Below, piece after piece: positions 1 to 11,727 of a DNA stretch of 64,000 nucleotides (its first letter is position 1; each line of letters opens with the position of its first letter). The position numbers and the translations under genes were made by a program. The DNA is taken from positions 92,415-156,414 of the forward strand of contig QAOA01002360.1 of NCBI GenBank assembly GCA_003255065.1, in the 5' to 3' direction. Under the pieces are notes generated by a model, which worked only from the letters and a program-made list of their open reading frames with translations, made no database searches and was not told where the DNA came from. Source of the stretch: Cercis canadensis (lineage: Eukaryota; Streptophyta; Magnoliopsida; Fabales; Fabaceae).

Positions 1-1923
1 AACCAAGGTTGAGATATTATGTAGGCAGTTGGGTATTGGTCCTGATAATCTATTATCGGCAATATCCAACACAACAAGGGAAGAAAGTTGGCATATCTGT
101 CGGGGTATGTTACCTCTGAATTGATTTGATCCCAACAACAGGACCTTTAAACTCTGGCTTATCCAGGATGGTATATTGCCAGTAAACTTATTTTCACCAA
201 GAACAAGGATGTTCAGTTTCTGGCAATTTTTCAGAAATGGAGGGATATATCCAAATAAGTTTTTCTTGTTCAGATGCAATGACTTGAGATTAGACAATAA
301 ACTCATTGATTGGGGAATCTTTCCTGTCAAGCTATTGTTGGCCAGGTTAACATGAACCAGAGATTTCCAATTCATCCAGCAGTCTGTAAGCTCTTCTGAT
401 AAATGATTATGAGAAATTTCCAAGAACGACAAATTGCTTTTGCCTTCCATCTTTTGACATAAGAGAGGAGATAAGGTTCCTAAAAAAGAGTTTGTTGTTG
501 CTTTGAAAATAGTCACGTTTGGTGATAATTGAGGGAGCCCTCCTCTCAAATTATTTTTACTCAAATGTATGATTCTGGAGTTTAGTAGTACCTTTGACAA
601 GTCTCCATGGATTGAATTGTTCAATAATTTGATGTATTCAACTTCAGCTACAAAGTTCCAAAATTTATCTTGATCTTCAAATGACAATCTGGAGTTGGTG
701 ATTTCTAGGTATTGCAGAGATTTCTGTGTGTATAGCCATGCAGGAAGTTCGGGCTCCACATATCCCAGAGCAATTTCTTTAAGTTGAAAAGAAGGAATCC
801 AGTGGGGATCAAAATGAAAGGTTAAGGCTGGTGAACCCAACTGAAGCTCCTTTAAATTGGAGAGTTTGACAAAATTTATTTCAGATATAACACCTGTCAA
901 AAAAGTGGATTCAACTTCCAAAACCTGTAAGTTAGAGAGTTGTCCAAGACTTTTAAGAAGACTTCCATTCAAGAGATTTGAGCTGAGAAACAACTCAGTT
1001 AAGGAGGATAGATTTCCCAAAGTTGTAGGAATGGGACCATGAAAAAAATTGCCGGAAAGATCAAGGTGTTGTAGATTTTCATGTTGACCTAACCAATCTG
1101 GAATAGGTCCGTCTAGTTTATTAAAAGATAAGCTCAATGATTTCAAGTTTTGAATATTTAATATCGTCTGAGGTAAGGGTCCTTGGAAAAGATTGTCGCT
1201 AAGATTAAGATACCAGAAATCACCACTTAAGTTAAGCAACCAATTAGGTAATAACTTATCAGAGTGAAAATCATTCACTGAAAGATCAAGAACTTGGAGT
1301 GAAGTAAAATTGACAAATTCAAGAGATGGGTTGATGTCATGAAGTTCACATTCACTCAAGTGTAACTCTGAAAGTGAAGGAAGCATAGTTACTGACTGAA
1401 GCCAGAGAGACTTGTGAAGATCTATGCTACTGAGATTGAGGTATTTCAAGGAAGAAAGACGAGTAAGCCAAGTGAGATCATCAATTTCAAGTTCAGGATG
1501 GTTGACTGATAAGTCAAGATATGAAAGCTTTGAGGAGTAATTTCCACAGCAATGAGGAGGCGTAAGTAATAAGTTATTGCCGCTCAAATCCAAGTAGTTT
1601 AAAAATTCAAGTTCAAGCAAATTAGATAGGCTGAATTCACCTACCAGGCACTCTGTTTCCTCCTGAGATGGCAGGCAAGGGCGACTTAGTTTGGTGACTC
1701 TGTGTGTGAAGCGGTCACACTCAACTCCTGCCCATCCACAGCAATCTTGTTTATTAGACCATGTAGAGAGCATGCCTGGTGAATCTATGACTTCTTGTTT
1801 GAAGTTTAAGAGCTTTTGTCGGTCCTTTTCGTTGCACTGGACCTTCAAACCCCATATGCATGGCTTGTAAATGATTGCACATAGTATCCAAAGCAATAGG
1901 ATAGAAGTTTGGGAGGGCCACAT
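1..1923 (-). CDS. LRR receptor-like protein (family A), 5' part, runs off left edge
   Basis: Predicted cell-surface receptor of the plant RLP class (EIX2/RLP12-like: extracellular LRRs, no kinase). I read the minus strand from ATG at 1923 to base 1 in triplets: 641 codons with no stop. It is colinear with the full-length copy at 30273-32912, with one extra codon net. The ATG that starts the sister copy is changed to ATT here, so the next in-frame Met (Met3 of the sister) is the start. Visible parts are a hydrophobic signal peptide, the N-terminal LRR cap with CC-x-W-x-G-V-x-C (CCGWAGVEC), and most of the LRR array. The window edge cuts it just before the island domain, so the last LRRs, acidic juxtamembrane segment and transmembrane helix are not seen. 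It may be a functional gene; integrity beyond the edge is unknown. Confidence 0.9.
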   Translation of the reverse strand, partial: MWPSQTSILLLWILCAIIYKPCIWGLKVQCNEKDRQKLLNFKQEVIDSPGMLSTWSNKQDCCGWAGVECDRFTHRVTKLSRPCLPSQEETECLVGEFSLSNLLELEFLNYLDLSGNNLLLTPPHCCGNYSSKLSYLDLSVNHPELEIDDLTWLTRLSSLKYLNLSSIDLHKSLWLQSVTMLPSLSELHLSECELHDINPSLEFVNFTSLQVLDLSVNDFHSDKLLPNWLLNLSGDFWYLNLSDNLFQGPLPQTILNIQNLKSLSLSFNKLDGPIPDWLGQHENLQHLDLSGNFFHGPIPTTLGNLSSLTELFLSSNLLNGSLLKSLGQLSNLQVLEVESTFLTGVISEINFVKLSNLKELQLGSPALTFHFDPHWIPSFQLKEIALGYVEPELPAWLYTQKSLQYLEITNSRLSFEDQDKFWNFVAEVEYIKLLNNSIHGDLSKVLLNSRIIHLSKNNLRGGLPQLSPNVTIFKATTNSFLGTLSPLLCQKMEGKSNLSFLEISHNHLSEELTDCWMNWKSLVHVNLANNSLTGKIPQSMSLLSNLKSLHLNKKNLFGYIPPFLKNCQKLNILVLGENKFTGNIPSWISQSLKVLLLGSNQFRGNIPRQICQLSSLVVLDIADNRLSGPIPNCLHNISTLV

Positions 1924-1986
1924 AAAATGACTGCACAAAAATAGGGATCAAGATGGTTCCTGAGAAATGATCATGCCCACCACAGA

Positions 1987-1994
1987 TATTTATA
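1987..1994 (-). promoter_or_regulatory. TATA box of the family A RLP at the left edge
   Basis: TATAAATA on the minus strand, about 64-71 bp upstream of the ATG at 1923. The same octamer sits at the same place upstream of the copies starting at 32912 and 49760, and is destroyed in the pseudogene copy (9307). Confidence 0.6.
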
Positions 1995-1999
1995 GAGTT

Positions 2000-2470
2000 A
2001 GAGTTGGTATTCAATATTTAGTTAGCATACAAAAAGATAATATTTTCTTTCGAGATAATAAGAATATTAAAGGTTTAAATATTTTCATACATGGCAATAC
2101 ATGATTTGGTGACTGTGTAAAATTCTTTTACACTATGGATCAAAATTAAACCATAATAATAATAATAATGATGATGATGATTGTTAGTAGTAGTAGTAGT
2201 ATGATATTACTTAGCAAAATATAAACAATTTTTTTTTTCTTTTTCACCAGCTTACTTTTTTATAATTTTTTTCTCATTTTTAAAAATATTGCTTTAGTAC
2301 TATACTTTTTTTAAATAATCTTTCTCTTCCCTGCCCTTTTTTCTCAATTTTGTAATTGCAATAGTACTTTAGCTTTACTAATCTAATATTCTTCATATTA
2401 TTTCTTTTTTAAATAGTGTAACTTTGTCTATATTTTAGAAAAAAAAAAAACATATTCTTAGATTTGGATC
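2000..2470. repeat. Duplicated upstream region of RLP family A
   Basis: AT-rich non-coding block upstream of the RLP. Near-copies lie at about 9390-9590, 33000-33440 and 49850-50290. It contains an unstable trinucleotide tract (AAT, GAT and TAG repeats around 2156-2203) whose length differs between copies. No gene is seen. Confidence 0.75.
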
Positions 2471-2479
2471 AAAAGTTTT

Positions 2480-2790
2480 TAGAGTTTTAGTTGATCAACA
2501 ACGCTGCAATACAAGCCAAGAACAAGGACTCTTGATAAATAATTGAGAGAAATTTTCATTGGTCCATCTAAAAAATGAAAATGATAAGAGAAAGAACAGT
2601 GAAACTCCAAGATTAAAAAATAATGAAGCCAAGAACAAAGACTCTTGAATAGTGACTGCACGGACCACAGTGTCTCTCCCAAAAACTAATTCATCCAGAA
2701 ATGTTGTTTTAGGATAGTCAAATTTGTTACTATTGATAGAGAACAAATAATTAACAAGTTTAAATTCTTTATTCATATAAGTAAACATTT
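2480..2790. repeat. Duplicated non-coding block D (copy 1 of 5)
   Basis: Recurs at about 12270-12510, 34510-34760, 43455-43700 and 51240-51500. Short minus-strand ORFs in it are neither conserved in length nor protein-like. No gene is seen. Confidence 0.75.
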
Positions 2791-3732
2791 TCTTTTAAAA
2801 ATTCAAAATATTTCATTCAACACAATTCCCAAAGAAATTTTTTCCAAACGAGTCAAATACGCTGTTCTAGTTTTTCCATCTGACTTTTCTTTATTTTATT
2901 GAAATAAATGCCACAAACGACATATACCTAATGAAGAAAATTTCAGTAAGGAAAAAGTCAGACAAAGAAAAACTTGCCACTATAATCTCTTCCATACATG
3001 ACTTAACCTTTCATCATTACTTTCCTTAGTATCTTGTCAATTACTAACTACTGCGAAGAACAAAAAAATGCCCAATGAAAGACTTCTAACACAGAGCCAT
3101 CAACATCATAGAAAAAGTCTATGTTAAATAGCAATAGTATGGTGTTTTAATGCCAAATGGCCAGTAACCTAGTAGTACTAGATTATTTTCAAGACTTTTA
3201 AATTTTGTGTTTAAACTTATAGCTAAACCAAAAATATCACAAAAAAAGTAGAATATTTAAGTATGTTTAAATTTAGGAGGGGCTCCTGGTTTAAGAGGAA
3301 TAGTCCAAAATTGACTTAATGACTGTAATTTGCTAGAATTGTGAATTGTGGAGCTGCAATTTCCTCAATTGTCACAACCACAAAGCAACTACAATCACAA
3401 TTTGAAACTATGATTTTACTTTATAATGGCATGTAATTAGTCCATTTCACATCCCTTTCATTACCCTAAAGTTCTAGGACAATAATTTTCTCTTTAGCGA
3501 ATAATATTCAAAACCTTCCCATGTTCATTCCCCTTTCTATGTTTTGTTTTTGTTTTTTTTAAAAAAAAAATTGCTCAAACGGCTCCTCTCTCTCTCTTTC
3601 TTTCTCTCTTCTCTCTATTCTTTACATTCTCATTTCTCACCTTTCTTACCAAGCTGACTCTTAAATATAAGCAGAAGGCATTCATGATATTTTGCCCATG
3701 TTACCTGTCTAGTACTTTTGCAAGTAGGCACC
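2790..3732 (+). promoter_or_regulatory. Promoter block of RLP family B (copy 1)
   Basis: About 950 bp that recurs upstream of the family B starts at 42473 and 55980, and truncated at about 51490-51735. It ends in a CT-rich tract (about 3584-3620) and a TATA-like AAATATAA at 3663-3670, 63 bp before the ATG at 3733. That spacing is kept in all three complete copies. Promoter function is inferred from position and conservation. Confidence 0.55.
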
Positions 3733-3752
3733 ATGAGAACTGTTAACATTTT
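3733..3752 (+). pseudogene. First codons of RLP family B, truncated
   Basis: Starts as in the copies at 42473 and 55980 (Met-Arg-Thr-Val-Asn-Ile-Phe), then leaves homology after about seven codons. The rest of the gene is gone and the sequence enters a non-coding block. It is head-to-head with the RLP starting at 1923. Confidence 0.7.
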
Positions 3753-3755
3753 TTA

Positions 3756-4700
3756 CATCTATTCTAATTTACTACCAAAAAAGTATAGTTATACATCTGA
3801 TTATGAAACTTGAAATAATTCATTATATTTTCCATAAAATTTCTATCTGGATCTTGATGCGGTAATTTCACTTTTTCTCTTAGGTGATTTTTCACGTTTA
3901 TATAATTGTACTTACATAATAAGTTTAAATTTCCATATTGAAACAATAAAAATTTAAGCCATGGATGATTACAGCTGATAAAATGGGTTAGGCCGATGGG
4001 CTGGTTCATTTTAACCCATAGAAACATTAGGTTGGACCATAAAAATGTTGGCCCAAATAGAATTGGGCTAATTTGACCCAACCCAAATAGACTTTTTTTG
4101 TTTTGTTTTGAGATTAGACCATACCACGAAATTATATTAATAAGTGTTATTTGAAAGTATAAATTATTACAATTTGTTTTATTACTTATGCCTCTTCATT
4201 TTAAATTTACACTTAGATGTATTATTTTTTATATATATTTTTAATTCTATTTATTACTTTATGCATGTTTTGTTTTGTTCAATTAGATTCATTAGTAAGT
4301 TAGCCTAAAATAGCTAAAATAACTAAAGAAAAAAACCTAAACTCTTATTAGTTTTTAGCCTTATTACAAATAAAAATAGTTTAAAAAATTCAAAAAAAAA
4401 GTGGACTGACCCGTTTTGGCCCGCAACTCGTAGAGGGTTGGGCTAGGCTAGCAATATGCTGGCTCGAATAAAAAGGACAAAATTGACTTGGTCTGAATTG
4501 GCCAACGACCCAACTGGGCTGGACAAATTTGGTTTTGCAGCTCTATGGATGATACACAAGACCTGACCCAACTCAAAGATATGGGCCAACCAAAGCACTT
4601 TTTGGGTTGGGTTTTTTTTTTTAACATTGGGATGCGGCTTAGGCCCAATTTGAGGCTCAAATCTTGTTTGAAAAAATATTAACTTTTGTCAATTTGACTG
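3756..4700. repeat. Non-coding duplicated block shared with 51.73-52.3 kb
   Basis: AT-rich sequence with many GGCC/GGGTTGGG-type words. From about 3825 to 4380 it matches 51735-52290. Small ORFs here look like chance. No gene is recognised. Confidence 0.6.
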
Positions 4701-4754
4701 TATTTATATATATATTTTTTTTTCATGTATGCTACATACAATGTGAAGGGATAA

Positions 4755-4915
4755 TAGATGAGCCGACAAGGCTTAGCTCAATTGATAAGTTGAAGTTGCT
4801 TTGATGAAAACCTCTTTAATTCAAAAATTGCTGGAGAGAATTTTTTGGTAGGCATATATTATTTGTGGTGCACCATGTCTTGGAGATAAAATAATCTATT
4901 TATTTTTAAAAAAAT
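4755..4915 (+). repeat. Possible tRNA-derived SINE
   Basis: Around 4772 there is a box-A-like stretch resembling tRNA (GGCTTAGCTCAATTGATAAG). The box B is only vaguely matched and the unit fades into an A/T-rich tail near 4910. I could not define target-site duplications, so this is tentative. Confidence 0.3.
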
Positions 4916-6713
4916 TTCTCTTCCAAAAAAAATGGAGGTAATAAGTTTTCTTTCCAGCTTCACTGTCAATTAAACTGAAGTGTAACACCAATAGATTTAT
5001 AGTTAATGTGGATTAATGACTTGTGGTTTTTACTCCTAGCAACTCCATGCATGCATGATATATTTATTTCCTAGAAACAATATTTGCGTTATTTTGCAGT
5101 TTAACTTGATTCAATAAGTAATTTTACTTGATTTTTACTTACCAAGACAATACAATTTACGTCAACTGAACCTACCTAAAAACATTCCACATTTTATAAG
5201 TGAGAGACAAGCTCCAAAACCCCAGAATGGTCACAAAACAAAGAATTAAGAAGCAGACTAGGTTAACTGGTGAAGCAATAAAACTCATTGTGTCTGAATG
5301 CTCTCTTAATTCATCCACAACTTCAGCACAACATCTACGTTCATGACATGCATTAGACTATTGCATTGCAAGATGAAGCCTGAAACCCAACATCATCATT
5401 CTAAAATGTTTAGTATTTTCCCTTACCTTAAACACAATTCAGAAAAGAATGAATTACATATACCTAATCAGGGACCACACAATTAAGTAGATCCCCCTAA
5501 AAGATAAAATTGATTTGTAGCTATGAAGCTGTTTGGCAATGTATTAATCTCATAATAGATGACTATGATAACTGAAGATTGAAAATTTGATCTTTTGGCA
5601 TATTGGCATAAGAAATGATAAATAGAAAGAAAATGGCAGTTGATAGAAGAGTCTATTAACTTTTTGTCTCTAGTAATTATTTGGAAACAGACTCAGAATA
5701 AAATTACTTTGAATGATATCCTGCAAGGTTGTGCATGGTAACAATTCCTATTTATTTGTAGAAATACATACTTATCACATGACAGATGCAAAACTTTTAT
5801 GAAGGAAACATAATAACTTGAGAAAGAAAAACCTTGACATAATTAGCTATGAATAGATCTCCATTGACACAATCAAGTGGTCTCTTGAAAAGCTAGTTTA
5901 AAAGTGAACTGTTGAAGCATGCACCAAGAACCTGCAAAATGAATATTGAGAAATAGTAAATTGTATGGGTAAGTAATTAATACATGACATATAAGTTGTT
6001 GCTTTTAAAGTTTGAATGTTATGCAGGCATTACTATCAGAGGTGTTTGAAGACTTGGTTTTTATGAGTTAAAGCATAAGAAGTACATCTTCTATCTGATT
6101 TTATGGAACTTTGATTTTTTTATCTTCCAACTAAGTTTGACATGGAAGTCCAACTCAGTTTAACTTGAGCAGCTTCGATATATAGACTAAACTATAAGGA
6201 TATGCATTATTTACAACTTATTTTCCAATGTCAATGATCTAACTATCCACAACTGAAAAAATGGTCAGGATAAAAGGACTCAAATTTTGGCAGGTATATG
6301 TGTTGCAACAATGTACATATATAAATTTAATAGTTCAAGATCAATAGTTAAAATTATCATCAATGTGAACATCTAGGTAGTTTTCCCAAGAGACATTTCA
6401 TTCAATTTCTTTTTTGAAAAAAAAAATATTTGTTTTAGTTTTTCTCTAGGCTAAAAAAAAAGTCCCCTAAATATCAAATATGACTTTTTTTGTATATACA
6501 TGACTGGTAAATCTCCTATAGATCCCAGAACTTTACACTAATTGTTGATGATAATACTTAGAAGTACTTCCTCTTAGTCAAGCATTAAGTCTATGAGTGT
6601 GATAATTACTTATTATTTAGAGAAAGCATACTAGAATTCAATGAAAAATATAAATTATATGGGTCAATTGAATTCTCAATCAAAAGCTTTAATCTTTACT
6701 TGCCATGAGAGAT
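4916..6713. other. No gene seen; 3' flank of the RLP pseudogene
   Basis: About 4960-5040 repeats part of block C (also near 12150, 34430, 43345 and 51125). From about 5518 to 5940 it matches the 3' flank of the intact RLP (27637-27823 plus 29650-29920), interrupted there by a transposon. Nothing coding is visible. Confidence 0.6.
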
Positions 6714-9307
6714 TCAACGGAAGATGTTAGTCTTTAGGACCACAAAGACATAAAGTTGATTTTTCAATTCATCAAGAAATCTGAAATAAGCATGCCTCCA
6801 TGTCCAGTTGAAAAAGAGAGAAAAACAAATTGCCCAAAAGCCTGTGGCAAACCCTACTCCCATGCCAATATAGAACCATGACAGGAGTTCATGTTCACCA
6901 TTATTTTCTTCAACTGGTTTTGTGTTGTTGGGCTTTTCTTCCTATGTGCAGTTCTTTGTAAGTGGAATTCCACATAGGTCAAGATTGCCAACATAGGTAA
7001 GTACATAAAAACTCTGAAGTTAAGATGTTGGTGGAATTTGGCCAATAAAATTGTTGAATGAGAGGCTTAAGAAACCAAGATAAGACAATCTAGACATAAT
7101 CTGAGGAATTTCACCCTCGAGTCGGTTGACAGAGAGATCAAGAGCTTCCAACTCTTTCATGTTTCTGATCTCTTCGGGTATTCTTCCCATCAACTGATTG
7201 TGGGATAAGTTCAAGGATTGCAATCCAGTTAGGGAAAATATTTCTGGAGGTATTGTTCCAATCAAATTGTTATGAGAAAGATCGACAACACGCACCAATT
7301 CTTTAGAGATTAAGTAAATTAAATGATTTCCTTTGATAAGCAATTCAAGAGAATTTCCGAAGATCAATGTCTCACAAGAAACATCGATATAGGTGAATAA
7401 ATACTGGGTTGAGGTATTAAGGGAAACCAAGGGTGTGATATTATGTAGGTAGTTGGGTATTGGTCCTGATAATCTATTATCGGCATATTCCAACATTACA
7501 AGGAAGAAAGTTGGCATACCCCCGTATGTTACCGCTGGATTGATTTGATCTCAACAACAATACATTTACACTTCGGCTTATCCAGTATGGTATATTGCCA
7601 GAAAACTTATTTCCCCCAAGATTAAGGATGTTCAGTTTCTGGCAATTTTTCAGAGATGGAGGGATATATCCAAATAAGTTGTTCTTGTTCAGATGCAATG
7701 ACTTAAGATTAGACAACAAACTCATTCATTGGGGAATCTTTCCTGTTAAGCTATTGTTGGCCAGTTTAACATGAACCAGAGATTTCCAATTCATCCAGCA
7801 GTCTGTAAGGTCTCCAGATAAACGATTATGAGAAATGTCCAAGAACAACAAATTGTTTTTGCCTTCCATCTTTTGACACAAGAGAGGAGATAAGGTTCCT
7901 AAAAAAGAGTTTTCTCTTGCTATGAAAACAGTCACGTTTGGTGATAATTGAGGGAGCCCTCCTCTCAAATTATTTTTACTCAACCATGTGATTCTGGAGT
8001 TTAGCAGCACCTTTGACAAGTCTCCACCGATTGAATTGCTCCATAATTTTATGAATTCAACTTCAGCTACGAAGTTCCAAAATTTATCTTGATCTTCAAA
8101 TGACAATGTGGAGTTGGTGATTTGTAGGATATGTAGAGATTTCTGTGTGTATAGCCATGCAGGAAGTTCGGGATTCACATATCCCAGAGCAATTTCTTTA
8201 AGTTGAAAAGAAGGAATCTAGTGGGGATCAAAATGAAAGGTTAAAGCTGGTGAACTCAAGCGAAGCTTCTTTAAATTGGAGAGTTTGACAAAATTTATTT
8301 CAGATATAACTCCTATCAAAATATTGGAATCAACATCCAAAACCTGTAAGTTAGAGAGTCGAAAACTTTCTAGAAGACTTTCATTCAAGAGATTTGAGCT
8401 GAGAGACAACTCAATTAAGGAGGATAGATTTCCCAAACTTTTAGGAATAGGACCAACAAAAAAATTATCCAAAAGATCAAGCTGTTGTAGATTCTCATGT
8501 TGGCCTAACCAATTTGGAATAGGTCCATCTAGTTTATTCTGACCTAACCTCAATGATTTCAAATTTTGAAGATTTAATATTGTCTCAAGTAAGTGGCCTC
8601 GGAAATGATTTTTGCCAAGATCAAGAACCCAAATGTCATGACTCAGATTAAACAACCATTTAGGTAATTGATCAGATTGAAAATAGTTGGCAGAAAGATC
8701 AAGAACTTGGAGTGAAGTAAAATTGACAAATTCAAGAGATGGGTTAATGTCATGAAGTTGACATTCACCCAAGTGTAACTCTAAAAGTGAAGGAAGCATA
8801 GTCATTGACTGAAGCTAGAGAGACATGTGAAGATCTATGTCATTGAGATTGAGGTATTTCAAGGAAGAAACACAAATAAGCCATGTGAGATCATCAATTT
8901 CAAGTTCAGGATGATTGAATGATAAGTCAAATATGAAAGCTTTAAGAGTAATTTTCACAGCAATGAGGAGGTGTAAGTAATAAGTTATTGCCGCTCAAAT
9001 CCAAGTAGTTTAAAAATTCAAGTTCAAGCAAATTAGATAGGCTGAATTCACCTGCCAAACAGTCTCTTTTGTCCTGAAATTCTTGGGAGAAAGGGCAGGG
9101 AAGACTTAGTTTGGTGACTCACTGTGTGAAGCGGTCACACTCAACTCCTGCCCATCCACAGCAATCTTGTTTGAAGTTTAGGAGCTTTTGTCGGTCCTTT
9201 TCGTTGCACTGGACCTTCAAACCCCATATGCATGACTTGTAAATGATTGCACATAGTATCCAAAGCAATAGGATAGCAGTTTGGGATTGGGAGGGCCACA
9301 TAACCAT
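6714..9307 (-). pseudogene. LRR receptor-like protein (family A), multiply disrupted
   Basis: Full-length relic of the family A RLP, readable from signal peptide (ATG 9307) through the LRRs, island region and TM to the terminal stop at 6714-6716. Lesions seen by comparison with 30273-32912: a 48-bp in-frame deletion removing 16 codons before the CC-x-W cap motif; a stop right after the cap (about 9119); small deletions near 8930-8950; stops near 8812, 8218 and 7726; a frameshift near 7520; and stops at 7020 and about 6945 in the C-terminal part. The open pieces 8218-8805, 7726-8178, 7477-7725 and 7020-7517 all carry LRR consensus (LxxLxxLxLxxNxLxGxIP). The TATA octamer is also lost. Clearly non-functional. 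Confidence 0.93.
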
Positions 9308-9857
9308 GACTACACAAAAATAAAGGGGCTCAAGATGGTTTGTTCAGAAATGATTACGCCCACTGCAGATCTTTGTAGAGTTAGAGTTGGTATTCAATTA
9401 TTACCAAAAAAAAAAAAAAAAGAGATTTGGTATTCAATATTTAGTTAGCATACAAAAAATTAATATTTTTTTTTAGATGATAAGAATATTAAAGGTTTAA
9501 ATATTTTTATACATGGCAATACATGATTTGGTGATTGTGTAAAATTCTTTTACACTATGGATCAAAATTAAACCATACTAATAATAATGACAGAAAGATC
9601 AGCGAAACTCCAACTTCCGACCTCAACGAAAAATAATGCCAACAAGCCAAGAAGAAGACTCTCAGATAGTGACTGCACGGACCACAATGTCCGTCCCATA
9701 GACTAGAAAATTTGCATTATCTTCAAGAAATTTCAGCATGAAAAAGATATAAGCTATACATATCATGGACCAAAAACCCACCTCCTAAATTTTGGACAAT
9801 ATTTCCGGTGATTTCAAGATAGCATATGTAAAGAAGACCAAAAAGAAAAAAAGATAA
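9308..9857. repeat. Upstream flank of the RLP pseudogene and block F
   Basis: Corresponds to 2000-2470 and 33000-33560 but with the TATA octamer mutated (plus-strand CTTTGTA where others read TTTATA). From about 9720 it matches block F, also seen near 21465, 33880, 35060, 43990 and 50575. It ends with the left target duplication AAAAGATAA (9849-9857) of the next element. Confidence 0.65.
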
Positions 9858-11718
9858 GAGTAAAACCCATTTTTGGTCCCTGAAAAATAGGTTTACCGAC
9901 AAATTCATCCTCCAAAAATTTTCAGTGACAAATTGGTCATTGAATTATGCTTCCATCTGACAAATCAGTCATCCGTCTAGTGATGTTAAATAAGGTTGGA
10001 TGAAAAAGTTCACGTAACACGTTACGTGCTGATGTGACTGTTAAATGCTGACGTGACACCTTAAAAAATAAAATTCTGCTAACATGGCGCCAAAACAAAA
10101 ATTTTTAAAAAAATTCTCTCTCTCTTTTTCTCCATGCTCACTCTCATCTCTCTCTCTCTCTCTCTTATCTCTCCCTTCCCCCTTCGTCCCTTGCCTCTCT
10201 CTGCAACTCTCTTTCTCTTCCTCACCTTCCTCATAACCCGTACTCCACTCTTCTCATTTCTCCTCCTCCTTTCACAATCACAACCGTCGAAGTGAGTGCT
10301 CTACTATCTCCGCTCCGATGAGATGGATGGGCTTCATCCAATAGCAAAAATAGTAAAATGCTCCTTCTTCCTATTAAGTAAGGAAGGGTGAGTACTCCTT
10401 GAAGGACCTGTTGTAAAGGACATCTCCCAAGATCACAAATCGTAGGGCAAGTTCTCCTCAAAGCTCTCCTTTGACCCGTCCTTGAGGTAATTGTATAAAT
10501 CATAATACCATGGTAATTGTATAAATCATAATAGGGCGTACTCTGATATGAACCCGTCCTTGAGGTAGTTGTATAAATCATAATACCATGGTTCCCATCG
10601 TCCTCCTCTCTCATTTCTCTCTCTCTCTTCCCCGTCTCTCTCATTTCTCTCTTCTTCCCCTTCCATGCTATAGTAGACATGATAATCATCTTTAAGAAAG
10701 GAGCACAAAAACAAACCACTAGAACAACCCATCATGCAACAAAGGAATTGAGTCACATGTACCCCAAGTCACGTCAAGTTGACTCAGTCCTGAGTCACAT
10801 GTACCCCAAGTTGGCTTCATGCAAATCAAACTATAAGCAGGTTTTTTCTTCAAGCCTCGTTTCCTCATGAGGCCTCATATGTAATTCACTGACTCCTATC
10901 GTTTTGCTTCGGCATATATATTTGATAACATGACATGGCAAGAATGAAGAGGGTTGCATGCATGGCAAGAAAGATCACTTGATACTGGCTTCTTAGGGTG
11001 GGATGCAAATATTATCCATTTCAAAAGTTTATTCTGATCACTTGATTTTTGTTACTTACAGAACATATGCTATTTTATGCCAGTGAAAAGTATTCGGAGG
11101 AAGATAGCTATTCCAAGTTTTTGAGAAAAGTATCCAAGATAGCTATTATGTTTAACAGATTATAAACTTATAGAAAAAGAATACAGATTATAAAGTTCTC
11201 AAAACATGTTTAACAGAATTCTTCTCTTAAGTCTGTAGAAAGCTAGAACGTTTAGCAGATTTTGGGTGCCACGTCAGAATCTAGAGGAGAGAGAGTTTAA
11301 AAGAATCCAGCCATAACATGTTTAACATTCAGCAGCTAGAACATTCAGCCATAACATGTTTAACAGAATCCAGAGGAGAGAGAGTAAGAATGGCGGAGAG
11401 AGAGAGAAATGAGAGTGAGAGAAGGATGAGAGTGAGGACGGAGAAAGAGAGAAAGAAGATTTTTTTTTTTTCACATTTTTGTTTGGTGCCACGTCAACAG
11501 ATTTTCTTTTTTTTAAGTGTCACATCAACACTTAACAGCCACGTCAGCACTTAACGTGCCACATGGACTTTTCCATCCAATCTCATTTAACATCACCAGA
11601 CGGAAAACTGATTTGTTAGACGGAAGCATAATTCGAGAACTAATTTATTACCGAAAATTTTTGGAGGACGAATTTATCGGTGAACTCATTTTTCAGAGAC
11701 TAAAAATGGGTTTTACTC
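9858..11718. mobile_element. Mutator-like (MULE) TIR element, 1861 bp, non-autonomous
   Basis: Flanked by perfect 9-bp repeats AAAAGATAA (9849-9857 and 11719-11727), the hallmark length of the Mutator superfamily. The ends are inverted: GAGTAAAACCC at left, GGGTTTTACTC at right. The inverted similarity runs inward for roughly 250-300 bp, imperfectly. The paralogous block at about 33990-34015 lacks it (empty site). The interior (about 10130-11440) holds CT/GA-rich tracts, a 40-bp direct repeat (10474-10513 and 10552-10591) and a 20-bp direct repeat (about 10750 and 10793). There is no transposase. A minus-strand ORF at 10231-10719 is low-complexity and unrecognised. Same family as 26713-27082 and 39641-40008. 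Confidence 0.85.
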
Positions 11719-11727
11719 AAAAGATAA

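Noticed and set aside
857-1042. Plus-strand ORFs at 857-1042, 8276-8542 and 31843-32028 with the same peptide
   Set aside because: They are the antisense of the same LRR segment in three RLP copies, so their similarity is explained by the RLP homology.
1754-2014. 86-codon minus-strand ORF, and similar 32737-32922
   Set aside because: An out-of-frame shadow of the RLP signal-peptide region; the true frame carries the LRR cap.
10231-10719. 162-codon minus-strand ORF in the long MULE
   Set aside because: Low-complexity (R/E-rich from GA repeats) and built partly from an internal direct repeat; no recognisable domain.
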